Notes under the pieces: model-generated
The model's input: only the letters and a program-made list of their open reading frames with translations
Database searches by the model: none
What the model was told of the DNA's origin: nothing
Assembly: GCA_019114205.1 (NCBI GenBank)
Contig: DXFY01000045.1
Span: 17,311 to 81,310 of the forward strand
From: Candidatus Tidjanibacter gallistercoris
GTDB lineage: Bacteria; Bacteroidota; Bacteroidia; Bacteroidales; Rikenellaceae
Direction: 5' to 3'
Length of the DNA stretch: 64,000 bases
Position numbers and translations under genes: made by a program
Shown here: positions 1 to 9,451 of the stretch, piece by piece
Layout of the letters: each line of letters begins with the position of its first letter
Numbering within the stretch: the first letter of the stretch is position 1

Positions 1-1092
1 ACCGCTTTGGCCGGCCTCGGCAAATTCAACGCCAGCGACCTGCGCAAGCAGCTTACCGGCAAGATGGCCAGCGTAAGTCCGTTCATCGGCAACTACAGCA
101 ACGGCTTCTATGCTTCGGCATCGCCCAAAGACCTCGAAACGATGCTCCAGCTGCTTTACCTGTCGTTCACCTCGCCCCGGTTCGATGAAAGCGATTTCAA
201 CGTGATGATGGACAAGCTCGAAGCTGCATACCTGAACATGGCCAGCAACCCGATGTTCCAGCTTCAGGATACGCTGACCAGCACGCTCTACAACCACAGC
301 CCGCGCCGTACGATGCTCACGTACGACAAGCTCTCGGAAATCGACTTCGCGAAGTTGCAGGAAATTTACAACAAGCTGTACAGCAACGCGGACGACTTCA
401 CCTACACCATCGTGGGCAATGTAGACCTCGATACGCTGAAACCGCTCGTAGAGAAATACATCGGCTCGCTGCCCAAAACCAAACAGGGATATTCGTGGGT
501 CGACGACGGCGTAAGGTACCCGAAAGGCAAGGTGGTCAATCACTTCTCCACCGAAATGGAGATGCCCAAGACCAGCGTGCTCACCATCTTCACCGGCGAA
601 ATGCCCTATACGCTCGAAAACATCCTCGCAATGGATATCCTGTCGCAGATTCTCGACATCCGCTACACCGCCACCCTGCGCGAGGAGAAGGGCGGAACCT
701 ACGGTGTCCAGACTTCGGGCGATGCCTCCTTCGCACCGGTGCAGACCTATATGCTCTTCACCATATTCGATACCGACCCGGCCATGGCCGACGAACTCAA
801 GCAGGACATTGTGAACGAGATTCAAAAACTCTCCGAAGAGGGCGTGAAGGAAGAAGACCTCAGCAAGATTAAGGAATACTTCGCAAAACAGTATCCCGAC
901 CAGATTAAACAGAACGGTTACTGGCTGAGCACCCTCGTCAATTACCACCTCTACGGTTACGACCTCGACGAAAACTACATGGAGACGGTGAACGGCTTCA
1001 CGTCCGACTACTTCAAGAAACTCGCCGCAAAAATCCTCGCAGACGGTAACGTAGTCGAAATTCTCATGACCCCCGAAACCGCTGCGGAATAG
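1..1092 (+). CDS. M16 family zinc peptidase, C-terminal part (5' end outside window)
   Basis: The reading frame is open from the first base, so this is the 3' part of a longer gene; 363 residues are visible. The sequence matches the C-terminal half of the two-lobed insulinase/pitrilysin (M16) peptidases. A repeated M16 lobe is recognisable, including the R-E-E-K-G-G-T-Y-G-V motif near residue 228 that contributes to substrate binding in this half. The catalytic HxxEH zinc motif belongs to the N-terminal half and is not in view. Many Bacteroidetes M16 proteins are periplasmic, but the signal sequence would also lie upstream. A strong hairpin terminator follows 24 bases after the stop. The family is confident; substrate unknown. 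Confidence 0.9.
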   Translation, partial: TALAGLGKFNASDLRKQLTGKMASVSPFIGNYSNGFYASASPKDLETMLQLLYLSFTSPRFDESDFNVMMDKLEAAYLNMASNPMFQLQDTLTSTLYNHSPRRTMLTYDKLSEIDFAKLQEIYNKLYSNADDFTYTIVGNVDLDTLKPLVEKYIGSLPKTKQGYSWVDDGVRYPKGKVVNHFSTEMEMPKTSVLTIFTGEMPYTLENILAMDILSQILDIRYTATLREEKGGTYGVQTSGDASFAPVQTYMLFTIFDTDPAMADELKQDIVNEIQKLSEEGVKEEDLSKIKEYFAKQYPDQIKQNGYWLSTLVNYHLYGYDLDENYMETVNGFTSDYFKKLAAKILADGNVVEILMTPETAAE

Positions 1093-1115
1093 TCTCCGCA
1101 CCATACTCGAAACGA

Positions 1116-1147
1116 CGAAGGCCCCGATGCGGGGCCTTCGCTGTTTT
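1116..1147 (+). terminator. Rho-independent terminator after the M16 peptidase gene
   Basis: A perfect 10-bp stem (CGAAGGCCCC with GGGGCCTTCG) closes a 5-base loop and is followed by CTGTTTTT. It lies 24 bases downstream of the peptidase stop codon. Confidence 0.9.
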
Positions 1148-2062
1148 TCGTTCCCGCCCCTGCGAAAGGAGAACGGACGCATGCACACTTTCCGCAATCC
1201 ACCGATGCACAACATCCCGACAGCGACGTCCCGGGCAAAAAGGAGCGATACAAAATTGCCGTAAGGAAAGACGTGCAGGCGATGCCCTTCGGAATGACAA
1301 CCGGTCGGAAAATCCGAAGGCTGCTCCCAAAGACAGAACGAAACGCCCGACGCTAAAATACAGAACGCCCGTCGATGTCCGGAAAGGACTCCGACAGCCC
1401 GGCCTCACCGCGCAGGACGCTCTTGCGGAGCCGCAATCGCCGTTACACCCTCCTCCGGCAGGACATACGGAAAGCAGCGACACCGCAGCCTGCCGGTGCC
1501 CATCTATGGTCGGACATCGAATTTCCGGACACGTCCCGTGCTGCGGACGATGAAGTTCGGCAGTTCGCAGCGTTCCTCACCTGCGATTGCGGAAACAGGA
1601 GGATATTTCCCGAACGGCCGGAACGTCATCCCCCCCAGCAATAATCCTGTCGCAGCCACCGAAGCATCGGGACGAGGCCCCGACAACAACTGTGCCCGTC
1701 CGGCACCGGTCGCCACCGCGCAGTCCGATGCGGTACAAGGGAAGACGCGTGCCGCACAAATGCCCCAAACAGGCGAACAGGCCTGCATCGGATTCGTCCG
1801 ACTGTTCCAATCGTTTCGGACGACAGTACGCCGACGTGCAATCTCAGGCAGTCGTGCGTTCCTTCCCCCGCAAAAAGAAAAAGGATGATATACCCATCCT
1901 TTCCATTGTTAACAGGGAAAACGGTACTCCGCCAAAGCGAAAGGCATGTAGCCATGGAAAATCCAAATGTTTCTGAGGCCGATACCGAATGTTATCCGGT
2001 CGTCATTCCGCAGCCAGAATCGGGAGCCCATCAGGTTCGGAAGCGGCGCCTGCCTTAGGCCG
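1148..2062. other. Intergenic stretch of about 0.9 kb with no supported gene
   Basis: Open frames occur on both strands but all are arginine/proline-rich translations typical of GC-rich noncoding DNA. None has a recognisable domain or a ribosome binding site. No tRNA-like cloverleaf was seen. The last 150 bases are the 3' flank of the leftward outer-membrane protein gene. I see nothing else in it. Confidence 0.6.
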
Positions 2063-2803
2063 TCACATGCGGAAAGAGAGCCCTCCCGTGAAATTGACAT
2101 CCTCCAGCGCAGGGTTCCAGCTGACGGAGGTGAAAATGCCGAACTCCAGTCCGGCGAGCCCCTCGAACGTCCAGCTGCGCCCGGCACTGATGAAGATGTC
2201 CTGTACGTAGAAATCGCGATCGATGCCGTACACGCCGACGGAGTTCCACGGTACCACGCCGATGCCGGCCCGCAGCTCGATGCCCTTCACGGCGAACGGG
2301 TACGATACCTCCGCGTAGGAGGCGTACGCCCGCCGGCCCGCAGCATTATAATCCGAACCGCCCCACACGGTGGTGTACCAGGCGAGCGTCACGGGCACCT
2401 GCTCGGACACCCGCCACTTGACGCCCGCTTCGATACGGTGCGGAGAACCCTTCGTGAAATCGAAATAGCCGTACCGCTTCTGCCCCGCGGGCGTGACGCA
2501 GTAGATATCGGCGAGCGACAGGGAAACCGGGCCGAGTTCATAGGCAACCGTCAAGTCCATTTCCTTGTACGACGCCGCGGCGAAATCGGTCGTACCCCAC
2601 GCCGCGACGGAAAAGTTCCCCGCCTGCATCGCAAGGGAAGGCTGTATGCTGGCACCCGCTTCCCGCAGGCCACGCCACATGTAATTGCTCACGATATCCA
2701 CCTCTCCCGAAAACACAACGCCGCACCGCTGCTCCTGTGCATACGCTCCGCTGGCGAAGATGACCGCCACGACGGTCGCTATTCCTTTCATCCAATGCTT
2801 CAT
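2063..2803 (-). CDS. Predicted outer-membrane beta-barrel protein (Gcw_chp/TorF-like)
   Basis: Encodes 246 residues from the ATG at 2803; an upstream in-frame ATG at 2830 would put charged residues before the signal peptide and is less likely. The N-terminus (KHWMKGIATVVAVIFASGAYAQ) is a typical signal peptide with an AYA cleavage site. The mature protein starts with a segment containing S-N-Y-M-W-R-G, like the SNYxxRG motif of the Gcw_chp (TIGR02001) family of outer-membrane proteins. It continues with alternating hydrophobic/aromatic strands and ends in Phe-Arg-Met. It is therefore probably an outer-membrane barrel of unknown substrate. Roughly 0.8-0.9 kb of apparently noncoding DNA lies on each side, so it appears to be transcribed alone. 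The family assignment is by motif only. Confidence 0.65.
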   Translation of the reverse strand: MKHWMKGIATVVAVIFASGAYAQEQRCGVVFSGEVDIVSNYMWRGLREAGASIQPSLAMQAGNFSVAAWGTTDFAAASYKEMDLTVAYELGPVSLSLADIYCVTPAGQKRYGYFDFTKGSPHRIEAGVKWRVSEQVPVTLAWYTTVWGGSDYNAAGRRAYASYAEVSYPFAVKGIELRAGIGVVPWNSVGVYGIDRDFYVQDIFISAGRSWTFEGLAGLEFGIFTSVSWNPALEDVNFTGGLSFRM

Positions 2804-3626
2804 ATCCGTAATCGTTTCTTCCTCCGCCATGCAGCCGCACGGCTACGGGTTTTCGTTCCTGCCCGCTGCGGGCGGCACAAAAATACACAATCCGCACCCG
2901 ACGAACAAATGCCGGTGTCGCTTCCGCCCCGCCTACCCGCCGCCCGTACTTACCGAACGGGGCGTACTCCAACGTCCGCCCGACCGCCCCCACGAACAGG
3001 CATCATGCACTGAACGGACGGCAACCGAATGCCGCAGCCGGAAAAAGAGCCCGCCGAGCAATGTCCTTCATGCCCTTTGCAACAATCTTGCCCCCCGCCG
3101 GCCTGCCGCATCATCCGCAAATAGCCGTGCGGCAACCTGCCCTCCGCATCGCCCGCATCCGAAGAACCGTTTCTGCGTGACACCGGCATCCCTGCCGGGA
3201 ACACGGCAGCAACCGACGAACGACGCGACAAAACCGGACGGCAGTCCGGTCGTACCACAGGAACATGCGGCCACCGGCCGCCCCATGCAACGTCCCCGCA
3301 AACGGGCTTCGCCCCCGCCCGCAACCCACCGTCACAGGCCGGTCGCCGCCGAAACCGCGACACTCTTCCGCTCATCCTGCCCGCAGCCGTTCGCCGAAAG
3401 CTTCGGCACGCTGCGGCGTCCAACCCGGTTCACACGTCTCTCCCCGCCGGAGTCCGCATCCGGAATGTCCGCACACCTCGCCTGCCCGACCATCCCCCGA
3501 AAAGGCAACGCCGACCCGAAACGGTCGGCGCCATACGATACAAGACCAAACCGGTCGCACCGAATGCCGCCCCCATACCGGCGCACGGCACATATGTCAT
3601 CGGTCTTCGGAGCGCCCGTAGCCGGT
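2804..3626. other. Intergenic stretch of about 0.8 kb with no supported gene
   Basis: Very GC-rich and strikingly C-rich on the + strand (3301-3360 has 29 C and 16 G). All long frames here are proline/arginine-rich translations without domains. No RNA gene was recognised. It holds the 5' flank of the leftward outer-membrane protein gene and the 3' flank of the aminotransferase gene. I could not identify a clear terminator. Confidence 0.55.
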
Positions 3627-4814
3627 TTACAACAGGTCGAGACAGCCGGTCACGATGCGGCACACATCCGCTGCCTCTTCATCGGTAATGGTCAACGGCG
3701 GCGAAATACGGAAAGCCGTATCGCAGAACAGGAACCAGTCGCTCAGGATACCGTGTTCCTTGAAAAGTTCCATGATTCGGAACAGCCTTTCGCTGCTGCC
3801 GAGCTCCACGGCCATGAGCAGTCCGCTGCGACGAATCTCCCGAACCGCCGGATGGCCGCCGAGCAGCCGCTCGAACAGCGCGCCCCTGCGTTCGACTGCG
3901 GCCAATACGTCATTGTCAATCAGGTAATCCATTGCGGCGAGCCCCGCGGCGCAGCATACCGGATGGCCGCCGAAGGTCGTGATGTGTCCCAGCGACGGGT
4001 CGTGCGATATACACTCCATGACCCGGTTCGACGATACGAAAGCGCCGAGCGGCATGCCCCCGCCGAGTGCTTTGGCAAGAGTGACGATGTCGGGCGTCAC
4101 GCCGTATTTCGTCATGGCGAACATCGTTCCCGTCCGACCGAAGCCGGTCTGTATCTCATCGAACACCAGCAGCGCCCCCGTCTCGTCGCAGCGCCGGCGC
4201 AGCGCCTGAAGGTAACCCTCGTGCGGAATGCGCACCCCCGCCTCGCCCTGCACGGGCTCCACGAGCACGCACGCAGTCTCTTCCGTTATCCGCTCCAGGT
4301 CGTCCGCTTCATTGAACCGTATCCAGTCCACACCGGGGAGCAGCGGCCCGTAGGCATCGGAAAACTCCCGGCTGTCCATGACGCTCATCGCCCCCTGCGT
4401 GGAACCGTGGTAGGCGTTGCGGCAGGCCAGCATGCGCCGGCGGCCGGTAAAGCGTTTGGCGAGCTTAAGCGCCCCTTCGACCGCTTCGGCACCCGAATTG
4501 ACGAAATAGACCGACTCCAGCGGGGCGGGCAGATGCTCCGCGATGCGGGCGGCATACCGTACCTGCGGACGCTCGACGAGTTCGCCGTAAACCATGACGT
4601 GCATGTACGCGCGTGCCTGCCGGCAGACGGCTTCCGCGACTGCCGGATTGCCGTGCCCGACATTGCTGACGGACACGCCCGCGATGAGGTCGTAATACTT
4701 CTTCCCTTCGGGCGTGAAGAAACATACCCCTTCGGCCCGCTCCACCTCCACCAGCATGGGCGAAGGGGACGTCTGGCCGACATGCTGCAAAAATTGCCGT
4801 CTCAATATATCCAT
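3627..4814 (-). CDS. Class III (acetylornithine-type) PLP-dependent aminotransferase
   Basis: Encodes 395 residues, the usual length for the acetylornithine/succinyldiaminopimelate aminotransferase class. Visible family features are the N-S-G-A-E-A-V-E cofactor-phosphate loop near residue 108, the F-D-E-I-Q-T-G-F-G-R-T-G block with the PLP-binding Asp, and the PLP lysine in L-A-K-A-L-G-G-G near residue 248. The start lies only 4 bases beyond the stop of lysC, so the two form one leftward operon. That placement, with dapD nearby, suggests it may supply the N-succinyl-diaminopimelate transamination step (DapC role). ArgD or a catabolic aminotransferase are alternatives; the sequence alone does not decide the substrate. 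Confidence 0.85.
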   Translation of the reverse strand: MDILRRQFLQHVGQTSPSPMLVEVERAEGVCFFTPEGKKYYDLIAGVSVSNVGHGNPAVAEAVCRQARAYMHVMVYGELVERPQVRYAARIAEHLPAPLESVYFVNSGAEAVEGALKLAKRFTGRRRMLACRNAYHGSTQGAMSVMDSREFSDAYGPLLPGVDWIRFNEADDLERITEETACVLVEPVQGEAGVRIPHEGYLQALRRRCDETGALLVFDEIQTGFGRTGTMFAMTKYGVTPDIVTLAKALGGGMPLGAFVSSNRVMECISHDPSLGHITTFGGHPVCCAAGLAAMDYLIDNDVLAAVERRGALFERLLGGHPAVREIRRSGLLMAVELGSSERLFRIMELFKEHGILSDWFLFCDTAFRISPPLTITDEEAADVCRIVTGCLDLL

Positions 4815-4818
4815 GGCG

Positions 4819-6084
4819 CTATGCTTCCTTTTTACGAACCGCCTGCAGGGTGCGGCGCGTGCGTTGCACGAGGTAAACGTCCGGTGCCCCGTCCAGCGAA
4901 GCGAGCTGTGCGGGAGTATAATTACGGATGGTCAGGAGTTCCATGCCCGTGTTGTAGCGCGTGTAATATCCCTCCTCGCGCAGCCTTTCGGTCAGTTCCT
5001 CCAGATGGCGCGAGCGGTCCAGGCACAGGTCGAGGTTCACGGCGGAACTCTGAATGAGGTTCACCTTCACCATGTACTCGTCGAGCAGGGCGAATATCCG
5101 CGCGAAACGCTCCTCCAGGATGAACGAGAAGTCGTTCGCCCGGATGGTGAGCAGCACCTGCGCCGGCTTGACAATCAGGATGGGCAACTCCCGGTTCTTC
5201 TCCACCCCGCCGCGGATGACGCTGCCCGGCAGCGCGGGGTCGAGGAAACAGCGTACATGCAGCGGAATCCCCCGGTTCTGCAAAGGCTTGATGGTTTTCG
5301 GATGGATGACCTGCGCCCCGCTGTAAGCGAGCTCGATGGCATCGAGATAATTCATCTCCGGAATGTGGCGCACATCGTCGAACAGCTTCGGGTCGCCGTT
5401 CAGGATACCGGGCACATCCTTCCAGATGGTCACGCTCTCCGCGCCGAGAATGTAGCCCGCCGCAGCTGCCGAATAGTCGGAACCCTCGCGGCCTATCGTC
5501 GTCGGAGCACCGTCCTCGGTGGCGCCGATAAAGCCCTGCCCCACATAGACGCGCGCATCCGTCGCCTCCACCAGCGGTACGAGCCTTTCGGCCGAACGCT
5601 CCAAATCCACATTCGCATCCTTGTGGCGGGCGGTGGTTACGAAACACTCCCGCATGTCCACCCAGGTATTGGGGACGCCTGCGGCGGCGAGGTATTCCGA
5701 AACGATGGCCGTGGAGATGAGCTCGCCGTACCCCACGATGCGGTCATACCATACTTCGTACTCCCGCACGGCGGGATTCGACACGACGACCAACTCCTCC
5801 AGCTCCATGTAGAAACGCGCCACGCGCCGGGGAAGCGAAGGCGCTCCCCAGAGTTCCGCGATGATTCGGTTGTGGAAATCGACGATTTCCTGCAAGCGCT
5901 CCAGCGCCGCGGCCGTCTTTCCGTCATAAAACGTATCGAGGAGCCTTTCGAGCGCATTGGTGGTCTTACCCATGGCGGAGACGACGACGAAAAGCCGTTC
6001 CTGCTCCGCCCCCACAATCGAGGCGATGTTGCGCACCCCTTCGGCATTCTTCACCGACGCGCCCCCGAATTTGAACACTTTCAT
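4819..6084 (-). CDS. lysC: Aspartate kinase
   Basis: Encodes 421 residues from the ATG at 6084, preceded by AAAGGATAT as a plausible binding site. It phosphorylates aspartate, the entry step to lysine, threonine, methionine and diaminopimelate synthesis. The N-terminus has the kinase signature K-F-G-G-A-S-V (residues 4-10). The middle contains the T-T-I-G-R-E-G-S-D-Y-S nucleotide-binding segment, and the last 130 residues form an ACT-type regulatory region. It is monofunctional, with no fused homoserine dehydrogenase. It is the first gene of an operon with the class III aminotransferase. Feedback control by an amino acid is expected for the family but which one cannot be read from the sequence. 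Confidence 0.95.
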   Translation of the reverse strand: MKVFKFGGASVKNAEGVRNIASIVGAEQERLFVVVSAMGKTTNALERLLDTFYDGKTAAALERLQEIVDFHNRIIAELWGAPSLPRRVARFYMELEELVVVSNPAVREYEVWYDRIVGYGELISTAIVSEYLAAAGVPNTWVDMRECFVTTARHKDANVDLERSAERLVPLVEATDARVYVGQGFIGATEDGAPTTIGREGSDYSAAAAGYILGAESVTIWKDVPGILNGDPKLFDDVRHIPEMNYLDAIELAYSGAQVIHPKTIKPLQNRGIPLHVRCFLDPALPGSVIRGGVEKNRELPILIVKPAQVLLTIRANDFSFILEERFARIFALLDEYMVKVNLIQSSAVNLDLCLDRSRHLEELTERLREEGYYTRYNTGMELLTIRNYTPAQLASLDGAPDVYLVQRTRRTLQAVRKKEA

Positions 6085-6171
6085 ATCGTAAATATCCTTT
6101 TCTTCCTTAAATGCTTCAACGTTCGCATATCCGTTCCGCCGGCACGCCCCGCACGAACGCGCCTTAACGAA

Positions 6172-6203
6172 ATTCAAGGCTTCCGCATGCGGAAGCCTTG
6201 AAT
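6172..6203 (-). terminator. Perfect 32-bp palindrome between lysC and the prolyl oligopeptidase gene
   Basis: The two 16-base arms pair completely (ATTCAAGGCTTCCGCA and its complement). It lies 34 bases after the stop of the leftward prolyl oligopeptidase gene and upstream of lysC. On the minus strand the stem is followed by TTCGTT, a weak U tract, so it most likely ends the peptidase transcript. Confidence 0.7.
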
Positions 6204-6236
6204 ACGTATACGGATTCCGGAAATCCGTCCCTTCCC

Positions 6237-8390
6237 CTATTCCGCCGGCACGTACTCGGTATCGGTGTTCCAGAAGAAGAACGACAGCATGTCTGCCGCC
6301 TCGGCAATCCGCTTGGCGGTCGGCTTGCCCGCACCGTGACCGGCATTGGTATCGATGCGGATGAGCACCGGCTTGTCGCACCCTTGCGCCTGCTGGAGCG
6401 TCGCGGCGAACTTGAACGAATGGGCCGGCACGACCCGGTCGTCGTGGTCGCCGGTCGTAATCATTGTGGCCGGATAGCAGACGCCGTCCTTTATGTTGTG
6501 CAGCGGCGAATACTTGTAGATGTACTCGAACTGTTCGGGGTTCTCGCTGGAACCGTATTCCACTACCCAGCCCCAGCCTACGGTAAAGAGGTGGTAGCGG
6601 AGCATGTCGAGCACGCCCACCTGCGGGAAGGCCACGGCGAAAAGGTCGGGACGCTGCGTCATGCAGGCACCCACGAGCAGGCCGCCGTTGGAACCGCCCG
6701 CTATGGCGAGTTTCCTGCTCGACGTGTATTTGTTGCGCACGAGGTATTCGCCCGCCGCGATGAAGTCGTCGAACACGTTCTGCTTGTTGGCGAGCATGCC
6801 CGCCTTGTGCCACTCCTCGCCGTACTCGTTCCCGCCACGAAGATTGACCGAAGCATAAATGACTCCCTGCTCCATCATGGCGATGTTCGTCGGGCTGAAT
6901 CCGGGCGTCAGCGGTGCGTTGAAACCGCCGTAACCGTAAAGGTAAACAGGGTTCTTGCCGTTCTTCTTGAGTCCCTTGCGGTAGGAAAGGAACATAGGCA
7001 CCTGCGTGCCGTCCTTGCTGGCGAAGAAGACCTGTTCGGTCACGAAATCCTCCGGATTGAACTTCACCTCCGGTGCGGCGAACAGGGTGGATTCGCCCGT
7101 CTCCAGGTCGTAACGGTAAACGGCCGGGGGTGCCGTGAAGGTGGAGAAGGTGTAGAACGTTTCGGTGGAATCGTCGTCGCCGCCGAATCCGCTCACGGTA
7201 CCGATACCCGGCAGCTGCACCTCACGCACGAGGGTACCGTCGAGCTGATACTGGTACACGCGGCTGGAGGCATCCTTCATATAGACGGCGAAAATATAGT
7301 CGCCCACGAAGCTGACCGACTGCAGGAGCATTTCCGGATGTTCCGGCAGTATCTTTTCGGCCGGCGAAGGCAGGAAGCGCACATCCATCCGCAGCAGATG
7401 ATAGTTGGGAGCACCTTCGTTGGTATAGAGGTAAAGCATGTTGTCGCGTACCTTCGCTACCGCATGTTCGTAGTCGAAGCCCTTGAGGAATACGCGGAAA
7501 GGCTCCCGTACCCCCACGCGCTTGTACATGAGCTGCTTGCCCGATGTCCCTTCGGAAACGCTCACGAACAGGTAACGGCCCTGGTCGCCGTCGTCGAATC
7601 CGGTGAAATAGCGGAGCGGATGCGAGGGGTCGGCGTACACCAGCTCGTCCTCGGACTGCGGCGTGCCGAGCTTATGATAGTAGATTTTCTGGAACTGGTT
7701 CTGGCCGGAGAGTTCGGAACCTTTGGTCGGCTCGTCGTATCCGCTGTAATAGAACCCCTTCGAATCGGCCGCCCAGTTGGCGCCGGAGAATTTCACCCAA
7801 CGCACCACATCGTCGAGCACGCGCCCCGAAGGAACTTCTTTCACGAACAGCTCCACCCAGTCGGAACCGGAACGGGCGATACCATACGCCATGTATTTGC
7901 CGTCTTCGGAAAACGCCACGCTGTTGAGCGCTGCCGTACCGTCCGTCGAAAGCGTATTGGGGTCGAGGAACACCTCAGGCTGCGGGTCGTCGAGGCTGTC
8001 GAGCATGTACAGTACGCTCTGGTTCTGCAACCCGTCGTTGCGGAAATAAAAATAACGGTCGCCCACACGCGTCGGCGTACCAATCTTTTCGTAGTTCCAC
8101 AGTTCCGTGAGGCGCTTGTCTATCGCCGGACGGTAAGGTATCTGCGACAGGTAGTCGAACGTCACCTCGTTCTCGGCGGCCACCCATGCGGCCGTCTCCG
8201 GCGCATTGTCGTCTTCGAGCCAGCGGTAAGGGTCGGCGACCACGGTGCCGTGGTAATCGTCCGTGACGTCCACCTTCGCCGTCTGCGGATAGGGTTTCAT
8301 CTTAATCTCCATCTTCTTCTTTCCGGAAGTACAGTCTGTCACTGCGAGGCACAGGACCGCCAACGCGGCGTAAAACGGGATTCTCTTCAT
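6237..8390 (-). CDS. Secreted prolyl oligopeptidase (S9A serine peptidase)
   Basis: Encodes 717 residues, close to the usual length of about 700. The start at 8390 gives an N-terminal hydrophobic signal followed by V-T-D-C, a loose lipobox. The first 430 residues are the beta-propeller, starting with the family segment D-P-Y-R-W-L-E-D. The catalytic domain has the nucleophile in G-G-S-N-G-G (Ser about 566) and the acid/base pair in G-D-H-D-D-R-V-V-P-A-H-S-F (His about 655). It cleaves short proline-containing peptides after Pro. Export implies action on peptides outside the cytoplasm. It is divergent from dapD. Alternative: periplasmic rather than lipid-anchored. Confidence 0.93.
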   Translation of the reverse strand: MKRIPFYAALAVLCLAVTDCTSGKKKMEIKMKPYPQTAKVDVTDDYHGTVVADPYRWLEDDNAPETAAWVAAENEVTFDYLSQIPYRPAIDKRLTELWNYEKIGTPTRVGDRYFYFRNDGLQNQSVLYMLDSLDDPQPEVFLDPNTLSTDGTAALNSVAFSEDGKYMAYGIARSGSDWVELFVKEVPSGRVLDDVVRWVKFSGANWAADSKGFYYSGYDEPTKGSELSGQNQFQKIYYHKLGTPQSEDELVYADPSHPLRYFTGFDDGDQGRYLFVSVSEGTSGKQLMYKRVGVREPFRVFLKGFDYEHAVAKVRDNMLYLYTNEGAPNYHLLRMDVRFLPSPAEKILPEHPEMLLQSVSFVGDYIFAVYMKDASSRVYQYQLDGTLVREVQLPGIGTVSGFGGDDDSTETFYTFSTFTAPPAVYRYDLETGESTLFAAPEVKFNPEDFVTEQVFFASKDGTQVPMFLSYRKGLKKNGKNPVYLYGYGGFNAPLTPGFSPTNIAMMEQGVIYASVNLRGGNEYGEEWHKAGMLANKQNVFDDFIAAGEYLVRNKYTSSRKLAIAGGSNGGLLVGACMTQRPDLFAVAFPQVGVLDMLRYHLFTVGWGWVVEYGSSENPEQFEYIYKYSPLHNIKDGVCYPATMITTGDHDDRVVPAHSFKFAATLQQAQGCDKPVLIRIDTNAGHGAGKPTAKRIAEAADMLSFFFWNTDTEYVPAE

Positions 8391-8445
8391 CGATTCTATT
8401 TTTTGGTTCGTAAAATTCCTAACGCGGACACGGCCGTACGGCAAA

Positions 8446-8453
8446 CAAAAATA
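8446..8453 (-). promoter_or_regulatory. Putative Bacteroidetes -7 element for the prolyl oligopeptidase gene
   Basis: The minus strand reads TATTTTTG, a match to TAnnTTTG, 56 bases upstream of the start codon. I saw no clear TTG at the -33 position, so this is tentative. Confidence 0.4.
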
Positions 8454-8568
8454 CAAAACTTCCCGCGACTTGCATCTTCTTCTTTCGCGAAAATGGTTCG
8501 CATGACGGAAAAAATGGCTAATTTTACCCCTGATTACATCCGAATATCGTTCAAAACAAGGAAGCACT

Positions 8569-9402
8569 ATGGAAAACTTGGACCATGAAAACCTGAAAAG
8601 CCTGATAGAGAAGGTCTGGGAAGACCATGCGCTTCTCAGAAACCTCGAAACGCAGGCTGCGGTCAACGAAGTAATCGAACGGCTCGACCGGGGCGAACTG
8701 CGTACCGCACAGCCCGACGGGGAAGGCGGCTGGCAGGTAAACGACTGGGTGAAGAAAGCGGTCATACTGTATTTCCCTACGCGCGAACTGCGGCAGACCA
8801 ACGCGGGGGAGATGGAATATAACGACAAGATGGACCTCAAGCGCAACTACCGGGAACTGGGTGTTCGCGTCGTTCCGCCGGCCGTCGCACGCTACGGCTC
8901 CTATCTGGCCCGCGGCGTGGTCATGATGCCCTCCTACGTCAACATCGGCGCTTACGTGGACGAAGGTACGATGATTGACACTTGGGCTACGGTAGGTTCC
9001 TGCGCCCAGATAGGCAAAGAGGTGCACCTGAGCGGCGGCGTAGGCATAGGCGGCGTGCTCGAACCGGTACAGGCCGCACCCGTCATCGTCGAGGACCACT
9101 GTTTCATCGGTTCGCGCTGCATCATCGTCGAAGGGGCCCGGATAGGCCGCGAGGCGGTAATCGGGGCGGGAACGGTCATCACGGCCTCTACCAAAATCAT
9201 CGACGTGTCGCAACCCGCCCCCGTCACCTACAAAGGATACGTACCGCCGCGTTCGGTCGTCATCCCCGGCAGTTATGCAAAACGGTTCGCCGCGGGCGAA
9301 TACGGAGTCCCGTGCGCGCTCATCATCGGCCGGCGGAAAGAAAGCACCGACACGAAGACGTCGCTGAACGACGCCCTGCGGGATTTCGACGTACCGGTAT
9401 AA
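8569..9402 (+). CDS. dapD: 2,3,4,5-Tetrahydrodipicolinate N-succinyltransferase
   Basis: Encodes 277 residues, the normal DapD length (about 275). It transfers succinyl from succinyl-CoA to tetrahydrodipicolinate in the succinylase branch of diaminopimelate/lysine synthesis, in the cytoplasm. The N-terminal helical domain is followed by a left-handed beta-helix of hexapeptide repeats from about residue 105 to 230. This includes Y-V-N-I-G-A-Y-V-D-E-G-T-M-I-D-T-W-A and the G-G-V-G-I-G-G-V-L-E-P block typical of DapD. It is divergent from the peptidase gene and about 2.5 kb from lysC. Its presence means the organism uses succinylated intermediates, which need an aminotransferase (DapC) and a desuccinylase (DapE). 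Confidence 0.96.
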   Translation: MENLDHENLKSLIEKVWEDHALLRNLETQAAVNEVIERLDRGELRTAQPDGEGGWQVNDWVKKAVILYFPTRELRQTNAGEMEYNDKMDLKRNYRELGVRVVPPAVARYGSYLARGVVMMPSYVNIGAYVDEGTMIDTWATVGSCAQIGKEVHLSGGVGIGGVLEPVQAAPVIVEDHCFIGSRCIIVEGARIGREAVIGAGTVITASTKIIDVSQPAPVTYKGYVPPRSVVIPGSYAKRFAAGEYGVPCALIIGRRKESTDTKTSLNDALRDFDVPV

Positions 9403-9451
9403 AGGATGCCGGCGGCCGCGGCACACCACAATCAACCGACAACGGACACTT

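Noticed and set aside
2685..5057. 790-residue open frame on the + strand
   Set aside because: It is mostly antisense to the aminotransferase gene and noncoding spacer, is rich in Arg/Pro/His, and has no domain. In this GC-rich genome such mirror frames are expected.
6198..8588. 796-residue open frame on the + strand
   Set aside because: Antisense to the prolyl oligopeptidase gene throughout; the opposite strand has full-length family motifs and a signal peptide.
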